Shown here: positions 33,985 through 46,400 of the stretch, one piece after another | How the letters are laid out: each line of letters opens with the position of its first letter | Numbering within the stretch: position 1 is the first letter of the stretch | Assembly (NCBI GenBank): GCA_024760905.1 | Contig: CM045750.1 | Coordinates: forward strand, 11,136,919 to 11,200,918 | Length of the DNA stretch: 64,000 bases | DNA from: Plotosus lineatus | Taxonomy: Eukaryota > Chordata > Actinopteri > Siluriformes > Plotosidae | Direction: 5' to 3' | Translations under genes and position numbers: made by a program | Notes under the pieces: generated by a model | What the model was told of the DNA's origin: nothing | The model's input: the letters and a program-made list of their open reading frames with translations, nothing else | Databases searched by the model: none

Positions 33985-34315
33985 TTAAAATCCTCCACCT
34001 TCCTTATCTCTGCTCCTTGTAACCTCACCGTTCCTATTGGGTCCTTGGCATTCATACACATGTATTCTGTCTTACTGAGGCTAACCTTCATTCCCCTCCT
34101 TTCCAGGGCATACCTCCACCTCTCTAGGTTTTCCTACACTTGTTCTCTGCTCTCACTGCAGATCACAATGTCATCTGCAAACATCATAGTCCATGGAGAT
34201 TCTTGCCTAACCTCATCTGTCAGCCTGTCCATCACCATAGCAAACAAGAAGGGGCTCAGAGCTGACCCTTGATGCAGTCCCACCTCCACCTTGAACTCTG
34301 TTTATTCCCAATCCT
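33985..34315 (-). mobile_element. RTE-like LINE, reverse transcriptase palm, inverted
   Basis: The minus-strand translation runs [38 protein letters not shown] and NLERWRYALERRGMKVSLSK. The FADD catalytic box is intact, though a stop follows SREQV. The fragment ends in GAEIRKVEDF at 33985. Confidence 0.88.
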
Positions 34316-34614
34316 ACAAGTTCTCATTGCATTGTGTATGAAAATTTCTATGTTCAACCTAGCAATGAATTTTACACATATTTTTGATCATATTAAACTT
34401 CATTAGGTGTAGTGTCTACCTGAGTTCCGATTAAAGTCAGTCACAGTTTGTTTTCAGCCACATTTCTTGCATAAAGTGGATGAAGATTTTAATAATGCAT
34501 TGGAGAATTCTTAACCCAGCATTAGTTATTCAAGCAATCTTTTTATTATTTTATTTACTTGATGCAGATCAATAGTTCGACCTTGCTGAGTAACATAGTA
34601 ACATCTTCTCTTAG
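34316..34614. other. Spacer between two oppositely directed LINE parts
   Basis: No similarity recognised; AT-rich. Confidence 0.45.
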
Positions 34615-35195
34615 GCTCAACAATCCAGAGCAATGGAGAGTGTGGAAAAGAGGTGAAGAAGCGTGTGCAGGCTGGTTGGAATGGTTGGAGAAAAGTGTCC
34701 GGTGTGATGTGTGATAGGAAGGTATCGGCAAAAATGAAAGGAAAAGTGTACCAGACGGTGTTGAGGCCAGCGATGTTGTTTGGTTTAGAAACAGTGGCCC
34801 TGGGGAAAAGACAGGAGGCAGAGCTGGAGCAGAGATCAAAATGTTGAGGTTCTCTTTGGGAGTAACGAGGATGGATAGGATCAGGAATGAGCACATCAGA
34901 GGGACAGCACATGTAAGACGTTTTGGAGACAAAGTCAGAGAGGCTAGATTGAGATGGTTTGGACATGTACAGAGGAGGGATAGTGAGTATATTGGTAGTA
35001 GGATGTTGAGGCTGGAACTACCAGGCAGAAGGCCTAGAGGAAGACCAAAGAGACGATTCATGGATGTGGTGAAGGAGGACATGAAGGCAGTTGGTGTAAG
35101 AGAAAAAGATGCAGAGGACAGGGTGAGATGGAGGCAGATGTTTCGCTGTGCCGACCCCTGAAGGGAAAAGCCGAAAGGACAAGAAGAAGAAGAAG
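34615..35195 (+). mobile_element. RTE-like LINE, C-terminal end
   Basis: The plus strand starts with STIQSNGECGKEVKKRVQAG and continues through [20 protein letters not shown] and [20 protein letters not shown] to the stop, then gacccctgaagggaaaagcc and a GAA run. The coding part is broken into two frames around 34845. Confidence 0.88.
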
Positions 35196-35439
35196 AAGTT
35201 GTGTGACCATAAGAAAACCACTTGGTCAAAAAGATAGTCTGAATAAAAGGCTTCGGTTTGGTAAGGACCATAAAGCTCAGACTCTTAAACGACGGGAAAA
35301 GTCATATGATCTGAGGATTCCACCCTTTTCCGGAGTGATGGGCGTGTCAGGACAACATGCGAAGCACATAAAGGGATGTACTGTACCCTCATGTATAGTG
35401 GCCACTGTAAAACAGTAAAATCTTCCGATGTCTGTATTC

Positions 35440-35715
35440 TGACCTGGGCTTGTTTCAGTTGGCCAGGTTGAGGCTCAGCAACAGTAATAAGGCAATAAAA
35501 TAGAACGATAAGCTGAATGTAGCGAAGGATCAGTTTATCACATCAGTGGAGGCTTTCTTTCCTGATATAAAATTTCAGCTGAAAGAATTTTTAAAAATGG
35601 TTCATGGAGCCTGAGGAATCCTTTTCACAATTATCTTAGCACCACAGAGCCCCGACTTTAACCCTATTGAAAGTATCTGTAATGGGCTGGAGAAGGGTCC
35701 ACTGTGAATACATGA
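35440..35715 (+). mobile_element. Probable Tc1-like transposase fragment
   Basis: agagccccgactttaaccct followed by attgaaag gives PDFNPIES, the block around the last catalytic residue, preceded by poorly preserved sequence. The element ends are not seen. Confidence 0.5.
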
Positions 35716-35899
35716 TTTTAATCAAAAGGCAGTCCAACAAAATAAAAGTGCACAACTTTTATTTTAGAAAATATAATCAAAAGATAGAAAAAAAACAATA
35801 AAAAAAATTTACATTTTCAGGCTCATTCTGCCGCTCTACATTTCTAGCTAAAACCTCGAGATATTTTTAAATTTGGAATTGTGTAAGTGCCGGTTAACT

Positions 35900-36125
35900 T
35901 AAGTCATTGTGTGAAGGCTGGCGCCCATCTCAGCCTACTCTGGGCAAGGGCAGAGAGTCCACCCTGGACAGCTTGCCAGGCCATCGCAGGGCGGAAACAC
36001 ACTGACGGCCATACAGTCTACTCTTGTTGAAAAGTCAGCGATGGTTCTTTTACAGCCTCACACCATAGACAGTGCAAGACATGGCCGGCCTTTGTTAACC
36101 CAGTTAGCTGCACTGGGGGGTCAGT
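35900..36125 (-). mobile_element. SINE type A, middle and 3' part
   Basis: aaggctggcgcccatctcag, cagcttgccaggccatcgca, ggcggaaacacactgacggc and cagttagctgcactgggggg. Confidence 0.82.
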
Positions 36126-36970
36126 TAACTTGTTTTTTTTTTTCATTTCTATAGTAGGGAATGTATCTCTCTGCTTTCAAGCCCAGCTGTTTATGAGAAC
36201 CTCTCAGCACTCCTATATTAAGTTTATATTGTATGCAAATATCTGTCAAATTAAAACATATTTAATTTTTTTTCATCAGGATGGCATATATACTGAGAGG
36301 TGACAACTGGAATTAAGCTGTTTATATTCAGTATAAAATGTGATATTATGCATTCATTAGGGGAGAAAATTGGCTGTTTGCCAAGTGGTGCTCAAAGCAG
36401 CAGGTGCAGTCAGCTGACTTTTCAGATGTAATCAAGATCAAACCTAATCAAGGCGTCAGGAGTCTGGTGATATTTGCGTAAACAAACAATTTACTTTCAA
36501 GAAGTGTAAATTATTGTAATTAATAATTAATTGTGTATTATTTTGAGTTTTCAATTAACCTTTTTTGTATGCAGTAATAATTTCCCAGTAATAACTATAG
36601 GGTGTGGCCGAATTTCTTTTCATATTCCATCATTTACCATTATGGCTTGAACTGGCGAACGTCATATGTTTGCTAGCGCTACAGGTTCAGGACTTTTAAA
36701 AAGCAACCTGGAAGACTTTGAAGTGCTTGAACTCCAGAAAATGTTGTGAGACAGTCTGTTGTACAGTATTCGACATGGTTTCGTCCCATAGTTCAAAAAG
36801 ATGTACATTAGGCTAGTTGGCAATTCCAAATTTTTCCTAGGTCAACAGCACGGACGATAGTCATTTAACAGTGAATGGTCAAGATGGCGCTTCCTACAGA
36901 GCGATGTCATGGAGTTCTCGAAGTCAAATTGTTACTTTGTTTGTTTTAAATATTGTTTTGTTCGTTCGTT
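36126..36970. other. No gene recognised; short SINE-B trace near 36770-36845
   Basis: catagttcaaaaagatgtac and attaggctagttggcaattc resemble the type B middle. Otherwise unassigned AT-rich sequence. Confidence 0.45.
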
Positions 36971-36971
36971 T

Positions 36972-36974
<3 letters not shown>

Positions 36975-37033
<59 letters not shown>
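36975..37033. repeat. (TA)n microsatellite
   Basis: About 29 TA units abut a Tc1 fragment. Confidence 0.95.
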
Positions 37034-37035
<2 letters not shown>

Positions 37036-37385
37036 AGCTCCTCCCATGGCCATCTCAGTCCCCAGATCCCAACTCCATTGAAAACATGTAGAGTGAACTG
37101 AAGAGGAGAGTGCAGATGAGAGGACCCAGGTCGCTGGATGATTTAAATTGTGCAGAGAGAAATTTTCATAGATCACTCTTTCCGTCTTCTCCAATCTTGT
37201 GAAACATAATAGGAGAACATTAGATGTTGTTTAGTTGGCTAAAGGGATTATACACAGTCTCACACATGATTTGATGTAAAAGAATATATTTTTTTAATGT
37301 GGCATTTTTCCATGATGAATAAATGCACTTGAATTAAGGGTTGTAGTTTCCTCTTTTTAATTTTTTGATTGTGGTCCTAAATTAT
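37034..37385 (+). mobile_element. Tc1-like element, 3' end only
   Basis: atcaagctcctcccatggcc, cagatcccaactccattgaa, gaggacccaggtcgctggat and gaataaatgcacttgaatta match the element at 45985-46340 closely. Everything before the last catalytic block is missing, and the break coincides with the TA array. Confidence 0.85.
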
Positions 37386-37734
37386 TTAGGGGGGAGGGGG
37401 TAATTTATTAGAAGCTGAAGAACACATCTTAATCCTGGAGTAATTATATGAGGTATACTACAAAGCGTAGTATTTACTACTAATGCTCCCTGTACGTATA
37501 CTACAAAGCGTATGTGTAAATAGTTGAACCTACAGTATGTAACACATTTATGTATTGTATTATTAAAATTTTAAACTATTGAATGACCCTGAATTAATAT
37601 TGCTTTCCTTATCTGATAATTACTTTATAATCTGAACACCCACAAAATTATGTATTTCCTCCTTCTAGACATGTTCATGAAGAATAAACAAGTATAAAGT
37701 CAGATCACTTATCATTGATATTTAATCATTACTA

Positions 37735-37740
37735 TTTATT
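37735..37740 (-). terminator. Polyadenylation signal of the SNTX-galectin gene
   Basis: AATAAA on the minus strand, about 123 bases after the stop codon at 37863. Inferred from position only. Confidence 0.5.
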
Positions 37741-37862
37741 TTCCTAATGGTTCGCAGGGATAAGCCAGTATATTCAGATGACTGTTTCACCTTAAACAGT
37801 ATCATAGTATAACATTACTAAAAACAAGATCAGACGCCAGGTCTCTGGTGACAGATATGTCC

Positions 37863-37907
37863 TCAATTTACAGAAGAAATATTGATTGTCATGTCGGCAT
37901 TATCCAC
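37863..37907 (-). CDS. Last coding exon (15 codons)
   Basis: The exon follows a pyrimidine-rich acceptor (ttccttctaccag) in phase 0 and encodes [14 protein letters not shown] then TGA. It would supply the last strand or tail of the second galectin domain. It is short, so support comes mainly from phase, the acceptor and the nearby AATAAA. Confidence 0.6.
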   Translation of the reverse strand: MDNADMTINISSVN

Positions 37908-38589
37908 CTGGTAGAAGGAAACAACACATATATCAGCTGTCGTAATAACTCGGTAACTGGATGAAGACAAATATACTGTGTTCGATGATTTACATGTGAA
38001 TACAGTAACCATAAAAGCAACAGTAAAGGAAATGAGAAGCTTATCAACGGATAAATATGAATACAAAATGTTATTTACAGCAGTGCGAAGAAGCAAGACT
38101 TACACAAATAATGCCCAATGTATTCATGAAGACATCTCCGCTTATCTGAAGTGTTGATACTTTGCTTAATTGTACAGGTTGTCCAATTTCATAGAACATA
38201 CGTCCATTTGTAACTACCTGAAAAAAAACGAAAGAAAATGTTTTGTTTAGAAAATATATATTATAATGTACATATTGTACAGTACAGTGATTTTATATAT
38301 ATATATATATATAAGAATAAAAGGACAGGACAAAGACTTTCTATTGAAACTCCATTTATCACTACAGATCTGTTTCGAGGGGTGGTGAAACCATCCTCTC
38401 TCTTCAGAATTATAGTTCTTCTATAATCACCTGAAGAGAGAGGATGGTTTCACCACCCCTCGAAACAGATCTGTAGTGCTAAATGGAGTTTCAATAGAAA
38501 GTCTTTGTCCTGTCCTTTTATTTTTATTGTTATTTGCTCTACCAAAAAGTATTGAGCACTCTCCTATGGAAGGATCTACTCAGAAAATC

Positions 38590-38654
<65 letters not shown>

Positions 38655-40115
38655 GGGTTGCAAACGTATTCACACCCATGACCAAAACTCAATTTCTCAG
38701 AACAGAACAAAGCAAAAGTGAGTTCCACCTGTTTATATGAAAGAAATAGCACAGACACAACAATCCATCACTGTTTTTGTTCATAAGCACTCTTTACTGT
38801 GAATAGATTGCAAAAGTCTGTATTTCACTGTTGCAAAAGTGTTCACACCTTTGCACCGAAGATGTTATTTTGCGTCGAAAATGATTGCACTCTATAATCT
38901 ATTGCATCACATTGTCACAGGACTGTATTCAGTCACTTGTGACTTGTATAGGCTTAATTTCTCCCTATAAATAGTGCCAAATATTCACCTGTCCACAATC
39001 ATCTCATGATTCTCAGCAGACAACAGTCATGAAGTCCAAGGAGCTGTCAGAAGACCTGAGAAAGAAAATTGTAGAGAAGCATAGAGATGGGCAAAGCTAT
39101 GTAGCCATCGCAAGTTCACTCAATGTGCCAGAAAGTACTGTTGCATCACTGGTCCAGAAGTCTCTCCAGGGTGCTGGGACTAACGTACACAAGTCCACAA
39201 TATCCCGCACTTTACACAAGGAACGTCTCTATGGGTGTGTCACAAAGAAGAAGCCATATCTGAAGAAACAACATCTCAAGGCTCGTTTGCAGTATGCTAC
39301 CACACATCTGAAAGATACTCCTGCGATGTGGGAAAGTGTGATCTGGTCAGATGAAACGGAAGTAGAACTTTTTGGCCTGAACACCAAGAGCGTACGTTTA
39401 GCGCAAAGCCAACACAGCTGATGATCCGGCTCATACCATCCCTACTGTGAAACATGAAGGTGGGAGCATAATGCTATGGGGCTGTTTCTCTTCCTCCGTT
39501 CCTGGTGAGTTTGTTCATGTGCAAGGGATTATGAATAGTGCGAAATATATTGACATCCTGGAGAAAAACCTCTTCAAGTCTGCAAAAAGCCTGAGACTTG
39601 GGAGGAAGTTTACCTTTCCGCAGGATAATGATCCAAAACATACGGCTCGTGTGACACAAGAATGGCTCAGGAAGAAGAAAGTGAGGGTTCTAGACTGGCC
39701 CAGTCAAAGCCCAGATCTCAACCTGATAGAAAACCTGTGGAGGGATCTGAAGATTGCTGTCCACCGAAGGTCACCAAGTAACCTGCCTCAGCTGAAGCAG
39801 TATTGTAAAGAGGAGTGGGCCAAACTGTCCAAGGACCATTGCGCAAAACTCGTTGCTGGCTATCCAAAGCGATTGGAAGCTGTTATTGCTGTTAAAGGAG
39901 GTGCAACCAAGTACTGATTGTGACTTAATGACTTAGCGTGAATACTTTTGCAACAATGAAATACAGACTTTTGCAATCTATTCATAGTAAAGAGTGCTTA
40001 CAAACAAAAACAGTGATGGATTATTGTGTCTGTGCTATTTCCTTTCATATAAACAGGTCAAACTCACTTTTGCTTTGTTCTGTTCTGAGAAATTGAGTTT
40101 TGGTCATGGGTGTGA

Positions 40116-40188
<73 letters not shown>

Positions 40189-43100
40189 CATACAGGGATC
40201 CCTCACTTTCCACAGTTAATGGGGTATGAGACCCCCTGTGACCGCCAATTTCCAAGAAGTAGGATTGACCCCCCTGACTCTGACATATACATCCAAGTAT
40301 ATGTTGTACGTAATATCAATAAATACATAGTCAATGCTGTAAATGCTTATAATAACAATTAAACATTCAAAAATAATACATGAGATGTAAATAAAATATA
40401 AATACACATACAGACACGCCGCACTCACACATGCACCTGCACGCACTCAGATGGACACCTCACATAAATATTGTAAGTAGTTTTGTTGGGGGGAGGGGGG
40501 TTGTTTTTTTTTTTTTTTTCCATAATTGGCCTCGTTTTGCAGCATTTCATTAACTTTTTCCTTATCCTTCCATCATTTTCTTATTTTTTTATTTTTCAAT
40601 TTATACGAATATTTTTGAAAAACCCATGATGCACTGAAGCCACAGAAAGAAGCACAAAGTAGCGAGGGATCACTGTATTCATTTTTCTGAATCAATATTG
40701 TCTGTAGTTTCATTATTATGCATGTTTACATTGTAAAATTGTGGTGTAAAAAGTATGAATATGTCAAACGGTTCCCCTTCAGCAAATATATCATCCTCTG
40801 TGGATAGTGGAAGTTCCCACTTCCCATTTAAGCGGCTGCCACAGACAATAGACTGTAGGTTGCTTTTCAAGTGAAGAGCAATGTCATCATCTTCCTTTGA
40901 CCCAGTCTTCATGTTTATTTCAAAGCTGTAAAGGACAGAAAATATTTATTATGTGGAAAAATGTTAACTTGTAAATTTGTGCATGGTTGTACCTGAATGT
41001 ATCAATAAACTGAATGGCATTATTGTTTTTGTTTATGGTTCTGTTACATTGAAGGAAGTGTATAATATTATAAAAGTATACCCTTTGGAGCCTACAGGAA
41101 CCACCCCTTGGAAGAACAAACCCATTCCAGTTTTTAATTCTCCAGGGAGTGGACCCAAATAGGGCTGGTCCTGTTGGATCATGAACATGTTTTTTGTTTA
41201 ATATTACAATATTTATTTATAAGTCATTTAAAGTCATTGCTCTATTGCTTTCATTATAATTTACTGACAATTTCTTTCCATGAATAAAGTGAGTTTTGCA
41301 TTTTTAAAGCACTTCTCCAGTACTTTGATACTCACGGGTTTACAGACTGGATATTTTATATCTGACTGGATGTTGGAAAGCTCCCAGTGGGAAATGCCAG
41401 AGCTTTGTTCTTTACTGAAACTAGAAGCACTCCAGTTCTGGAAGACAGATAAGTGAAGAAAGAAAGTTCCCTCAAACGCATGTACAGTATATCCAGAATA
41501 TTCAACAAATATTTCACTTTTTAAGGTTCTTTTTTCATTTACATATGGTTAATGTGCATATTTATGTACAATTGACTCATTTCATGGTTGATTTTTATTC
41601 ATCCATTCATTTTCTAAGCCACTTAATCCTAATTATGGTCACGGGGAGGCTAAAACCTATCTCAGCCAACTCAGCTTATTAGGTCATCACAAGGCCAACA
41701 CACATACAGCTCTTCACACTGTACACTCACATGTCGCATCAATTTGGAACCACCAGTTAGCCCACTGTGCATGCTTTTGATTGTGGAAAGAAAGTGGAGT
41801 TCTCAGAGGAAACCCACAAAAGCGCAGGGAGAAAACTCTTCCCCAAGTCCACAAAGCATGTGTGGTAAGGTAGGCAAATTCCCATGCCCCCTCCAGGATC
41901 CTGTAGAGTGTGTGGAACTGGTCAAGAGTACTGCAGCCGGGAAGAAAACCACATTGTTCCTCCTGAATCCGAGATTCAGCCATCAGTCGGATCCTCTTCT
42001 CCAGTACTCCTGCATAAACGTTTCCAGGTAGGCTGAGGACTGTGATTCCATAATAAATGGAAAACACCATCCAGTCCCCTTTTTTAAAAGGGGAAATATC
42101 ACCCTGGTTTTTCAGTCCAGTTGTATAGCCTCATGATAATATTGCGATGCTGCAGATACGTGTCTGATGATATGAATGTATGGGGTGACCCAAAGGCCTT
42201 CCACTTTTGATGGGCTGTAGCACAGGCAGTAGAGAGGCAGTGCTAGGGTTGATTTGGTAGCCCAACCACAATCAACCTCAGTTAATTTATTTCAATGAAC
42301 TTACCGTATTTTCACAACTATAAAGCGCACGTAAAAGCCTTTAATCTTCAAAAAAGCTGACGTGCACCTTGTGTGTGGATGCAGCCTCGGCTCCATCTCA
42401 TGGACACCGGCAAAACCCAAGTGAAGCAAACTAATACAGAACTTACCATCCTTCAGGTGGATTAACCAAGGAGCTTCACCTGCTATATATTGGTGTCAAT
42501 AGGTCATAAGTTAGAGGGATTCGGGCTTTATGTCCAAATACAGGGATAAAGCACTGCTACAGGTGTCCCCCCCTGAGACCTTGGATTAACCTTCTTGAAT
42601 ATAAAATTCCACTGATACAGCGCCTTAAAAGTAATGACCCCCGTTCTGTAATGAACACAATACTAATGCGCTGTCTCTTTAAGAGGGCGTGGCTGAGAGA
42701 AGGTCGCGACCCAGGAAGACTTCTAAACTCCGTCTCTATTGATCTGACTCCATGTGTGAGGGAATAATAGATAATAAAATATTATAATTATAAAAAATAA
42801 TAGAGGGATCCAGGCTTTATGTTCTAATCACACAACTGTTAAACTCAAACACTGAAGATGAAGCATTTGATGGATTTGTGGAAGAGAAATAAACTGAAAA
42901 AGTGAGTTTATTGTTTTATATTGTTACAACTGAGCAATGTTGAGAGTTAAGTGTATTATTTTAAATTTTGTGTGTTACAGCTGAACAATGTTGAGAGTTA
43001 TTGTGAATGAGTTGAATGAAGTTTGACTTATCTGACTTTTGTTTCGCTTAATGCGCCTTATAATCCGGTGCGCCTTATGAGTGGGCAGAGGCCATCCATA

Positions 43101-43437
43101 TGCCATTGATTGGTGTTGCACCTTATAATCCGGTATGCCTTATGGTCGTGATGGTGGTGCGGTAATTAACTTAAATAAAAGGCAAATTCCATAAAATTAC
43201 CTTTAGTAATGCGTAAGGATTTTAGGGTCCCCAGATATGACCTAGATACATAGATATGGCTCAGTAGTTAAGGTTCGAGGTTACTGAGCGGATGGTTGGC
43301 AATTCAAGCCCCAGTACCACCAAGTTGCCAGTCTTGGGCAATTGATAAATTCCTTTAACAATCAGTTGTATGAAAATTTAAGTTGCTCTGGATAAGGGCT
43401 TCAGCCAAATGCCATAAATCTATATTAGTGTGTGTGT

Positions 43438-43472
<35 letters not shown>

Positions 43473-46400
43473 TTGCTTTTGGAAGGATTTCTTTTCTGTC
43501 CTTATTATGCCCAGTACATAGAAAACTGAATAACCACTGGGACTCGGACTTACTGAAACAATGCCAAAGGTGTTCATTACAACATCACCGTAAATGTAAA
43601 GTGTCTTCACTTTCTCCACTGGCATCTGATGTTTGAATGAGCAATATCTCCGGCCATTAAAATGTACCTAAAAAGACAAAACTTTCAACATATTGCGAAT
43701 GATATTTACTTGAATTTATTTTCTAATTCATATTATATTTACCTCATATCCTTCTTTTTTGACAACTATGAATGTGACAAAGGTTGACCCTTTTATTACA
43801 GGACATCCATCATAATGGGCTCCGCTTTTCCACAATCTATGTTCATAAGCTTCACACGAGATATCATAATTGGGTCGAAGTGTTACATGAAAAGCACTTT
43901 CAGCACGATATGTTTTCCCAGTCTCAAGAGAAATGCCAATTCTGTGAAGAAAAGTAAATAAAAAAAATAAAAAGAATATTAAGTATTTCACACATACAAA
44001 GGTTTGGTCAATTTATTTTGAAATTGATGTCATTACTTACGGTTGTTCCTCTTCGCCTACAATCCCTTGGAAGTACAAAGCCATTCCTGTTCTTAGCCCA
44101 CCAGGGATTGCACGTTTGTAGGGAATATTCTGTGTTGAATTAGTAAGAGAGATTGGTTGAGTACACAGGCAATTATTCTGACAAATAAATTATATGGTGC
44201 CACAAAGGTCTGCCCTCCAAGCATTACATTTTTGAACATGTGAAATTTCAACTTTGGTTTTAGTCTACGGTGCTACACTGATTCCTTATACATATTTGTT
44301 AGACCAGATAAAGATTGATCACTTGTCAGAATTCTATCGGCAGATAGAACGGCCTCCATTTTACTGACTGAAATTCTACCATCTTGAGTCAATGTTCAGC
44401 AATGAATTGGATATTATCAAAGAATTGCCAGCTGTTCTATCTGCTGAGGCAATTCTCAGCAGTGATTGGTGTTTAAGTGTACTTGCCTCATAATGCTAAA
44501 GCTAACTCAGTGCTGGATTAACTGTATAATGATAATGATTATCATTCCAACTTCCAACATTCCAAACTCATGATGTATTGGACCAGTTTCATGATTTCTT
44601 CGATGTCCTGCATAATTATTGGCACCCCTTATAATAAATCCAATTTTTAATGCAGACGGTCTCACACTGAAAAATTATAAACTTGAACTAAAACATTTTT
44701 TTTTTGGAGGGGGGGGTTCTATGCATAAAAAAAAAATTGTTTTTCATCAAATCTTCTGTTCCACATATATTGGCACCCCTAACTATTCCTAGGAAAGAAA
44801 TGTAATTGAAGTATTTCTATCATTTCTACAGCAGTTTACAAATTTGATCAGAGTATCTAAGAGCAGTTAATTAGTACTTTATCACTTCCTGTTTTCCTGG
44901 GGTATATGAAACGGCACAGAGACCATTTCTCTGATTCACTCTTCAACATGCGAAATACAAAGGAATGCACCATTCAAATGAGGCAGATGTATGTTGACCT
45001 TCACAAGTCAAGCAATGGCTACAAGAAAGTAGCCACTTGATTGCATTTGCCAATATCTACTCTCAGAGAAATCATTGAGAGATTTCCTTTTGACTTTTTC
45101 CCTTAATCAGGGGTCGCCACAGCGAATGATCGCGCACGTTTGATTTGGCATAGGTTTTTACTTCGGATGCTCTTCCTGATACAACCCTTTAGCAAGAGAC
45201 AGAAACATGCTGATGGCTTTGCTACTACTCTTTATTAAAGTCAGCAATTGTTCTTTTATATGCCTCTCATCATAGACAGTAAGAGACATGACCCGCCTTT
45301 GATAACCCCGTTAGCTGCACTGGGGGGCTCAGAGGAATTATTAAAAAGATTAAAACAACTGTAACACGGGTAAACAAGCCTGGATGAGGATGCAAGGTTA
45401 TTTAGCACCATGCACATTGAGGAGGATGGTAAGAGAAATAAAAAGTACTACAAAGCTCATTGTTAATGAACTGCAAAAAAAAGAGCATCTTGGGGCCACA
45501 CAATCTCCAAAACAACCATCAGGTGGCATCTACATGCCAACAAGCTGTTTAAGAGAATTGCAAGGAAAAATCCTTTTCTCACTCACAATCATAAACGCAA
45601 ACATCTGGCGTTTGCTAAGTGGTACTAAGAATTCAACCAAGACTTTGTGCTTTGGTCAGATGAGACCAAGATAGAGGTTTTGCAACAAACACTCTAAATG
45701 GGTCCTGTGCGACAAAAAGATGATTATGCAGAAAAGCACCTTATGCCCACTGTGAAGTATTGGGGGAGATTGATGACGCTGTGGGCCTGTTTCTCTTTCA
45801 GAGGCCCTGTGAACCTTGTTAGGGTGCATGGTTTTCATGAACACTTTGAAATACCAGCACATATTAAATCAAAATCCGGAGGTCTTTGCTCGAAAGCTGA
45901 AGATGGGTCATCACTGGGTCTTTCAGCAAGATAATGACCCTAAACATCTGGCCAAATCTACACAGATTTGATTCGCCAGACCAAGTATCAAGCTCCTCCT
46001 ATGGCCATCTCAGTTCCCAGAGCCCAATCCCATTGAAACCCTGTGGAGTGAGCTGAAGAGCAGAATGCAGAGGAGAGGACCCAGGTCGCTGGATGATTAA
46101 GAAAGATTGTGCAAAAAATAATTGTCATAGATCCCTCTTCCTGTTGTGAAGAATTATAGGAGAAGATTAGGTTATGTTTTGTTGACAAAAGGGGGTTTAT
46201 ACAAAGTATTATCAGGGGTGTTAATAATTTTGATGTAAAAAAAAAATCCTTAATGTGGGATTTCTTTCCTACTGAATAAATGCACTTCAATTAAAGATCG
46301 GAGGTTCCTTTTTTAATTGTGGTACTATGTTATTTAAGAAACAAATGAATTTATTCAAAGCAAAAGGACACAACCAGGGGTGTCAATAATTATGGTAAAT

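Noticed and set aside
34641..34847. Separate small genes from the KKRVQAGWNGW and WFGHVQRRD frames
   Set aside because: Both are broken parts of one RTE-like LINE C terminus.
37863..38096. A 77-codon frame as a separate small gene
   Set aside because: Most of it is intron; only the last 14 codons plus the stop follow a good acceptor and fit the galectin gene.
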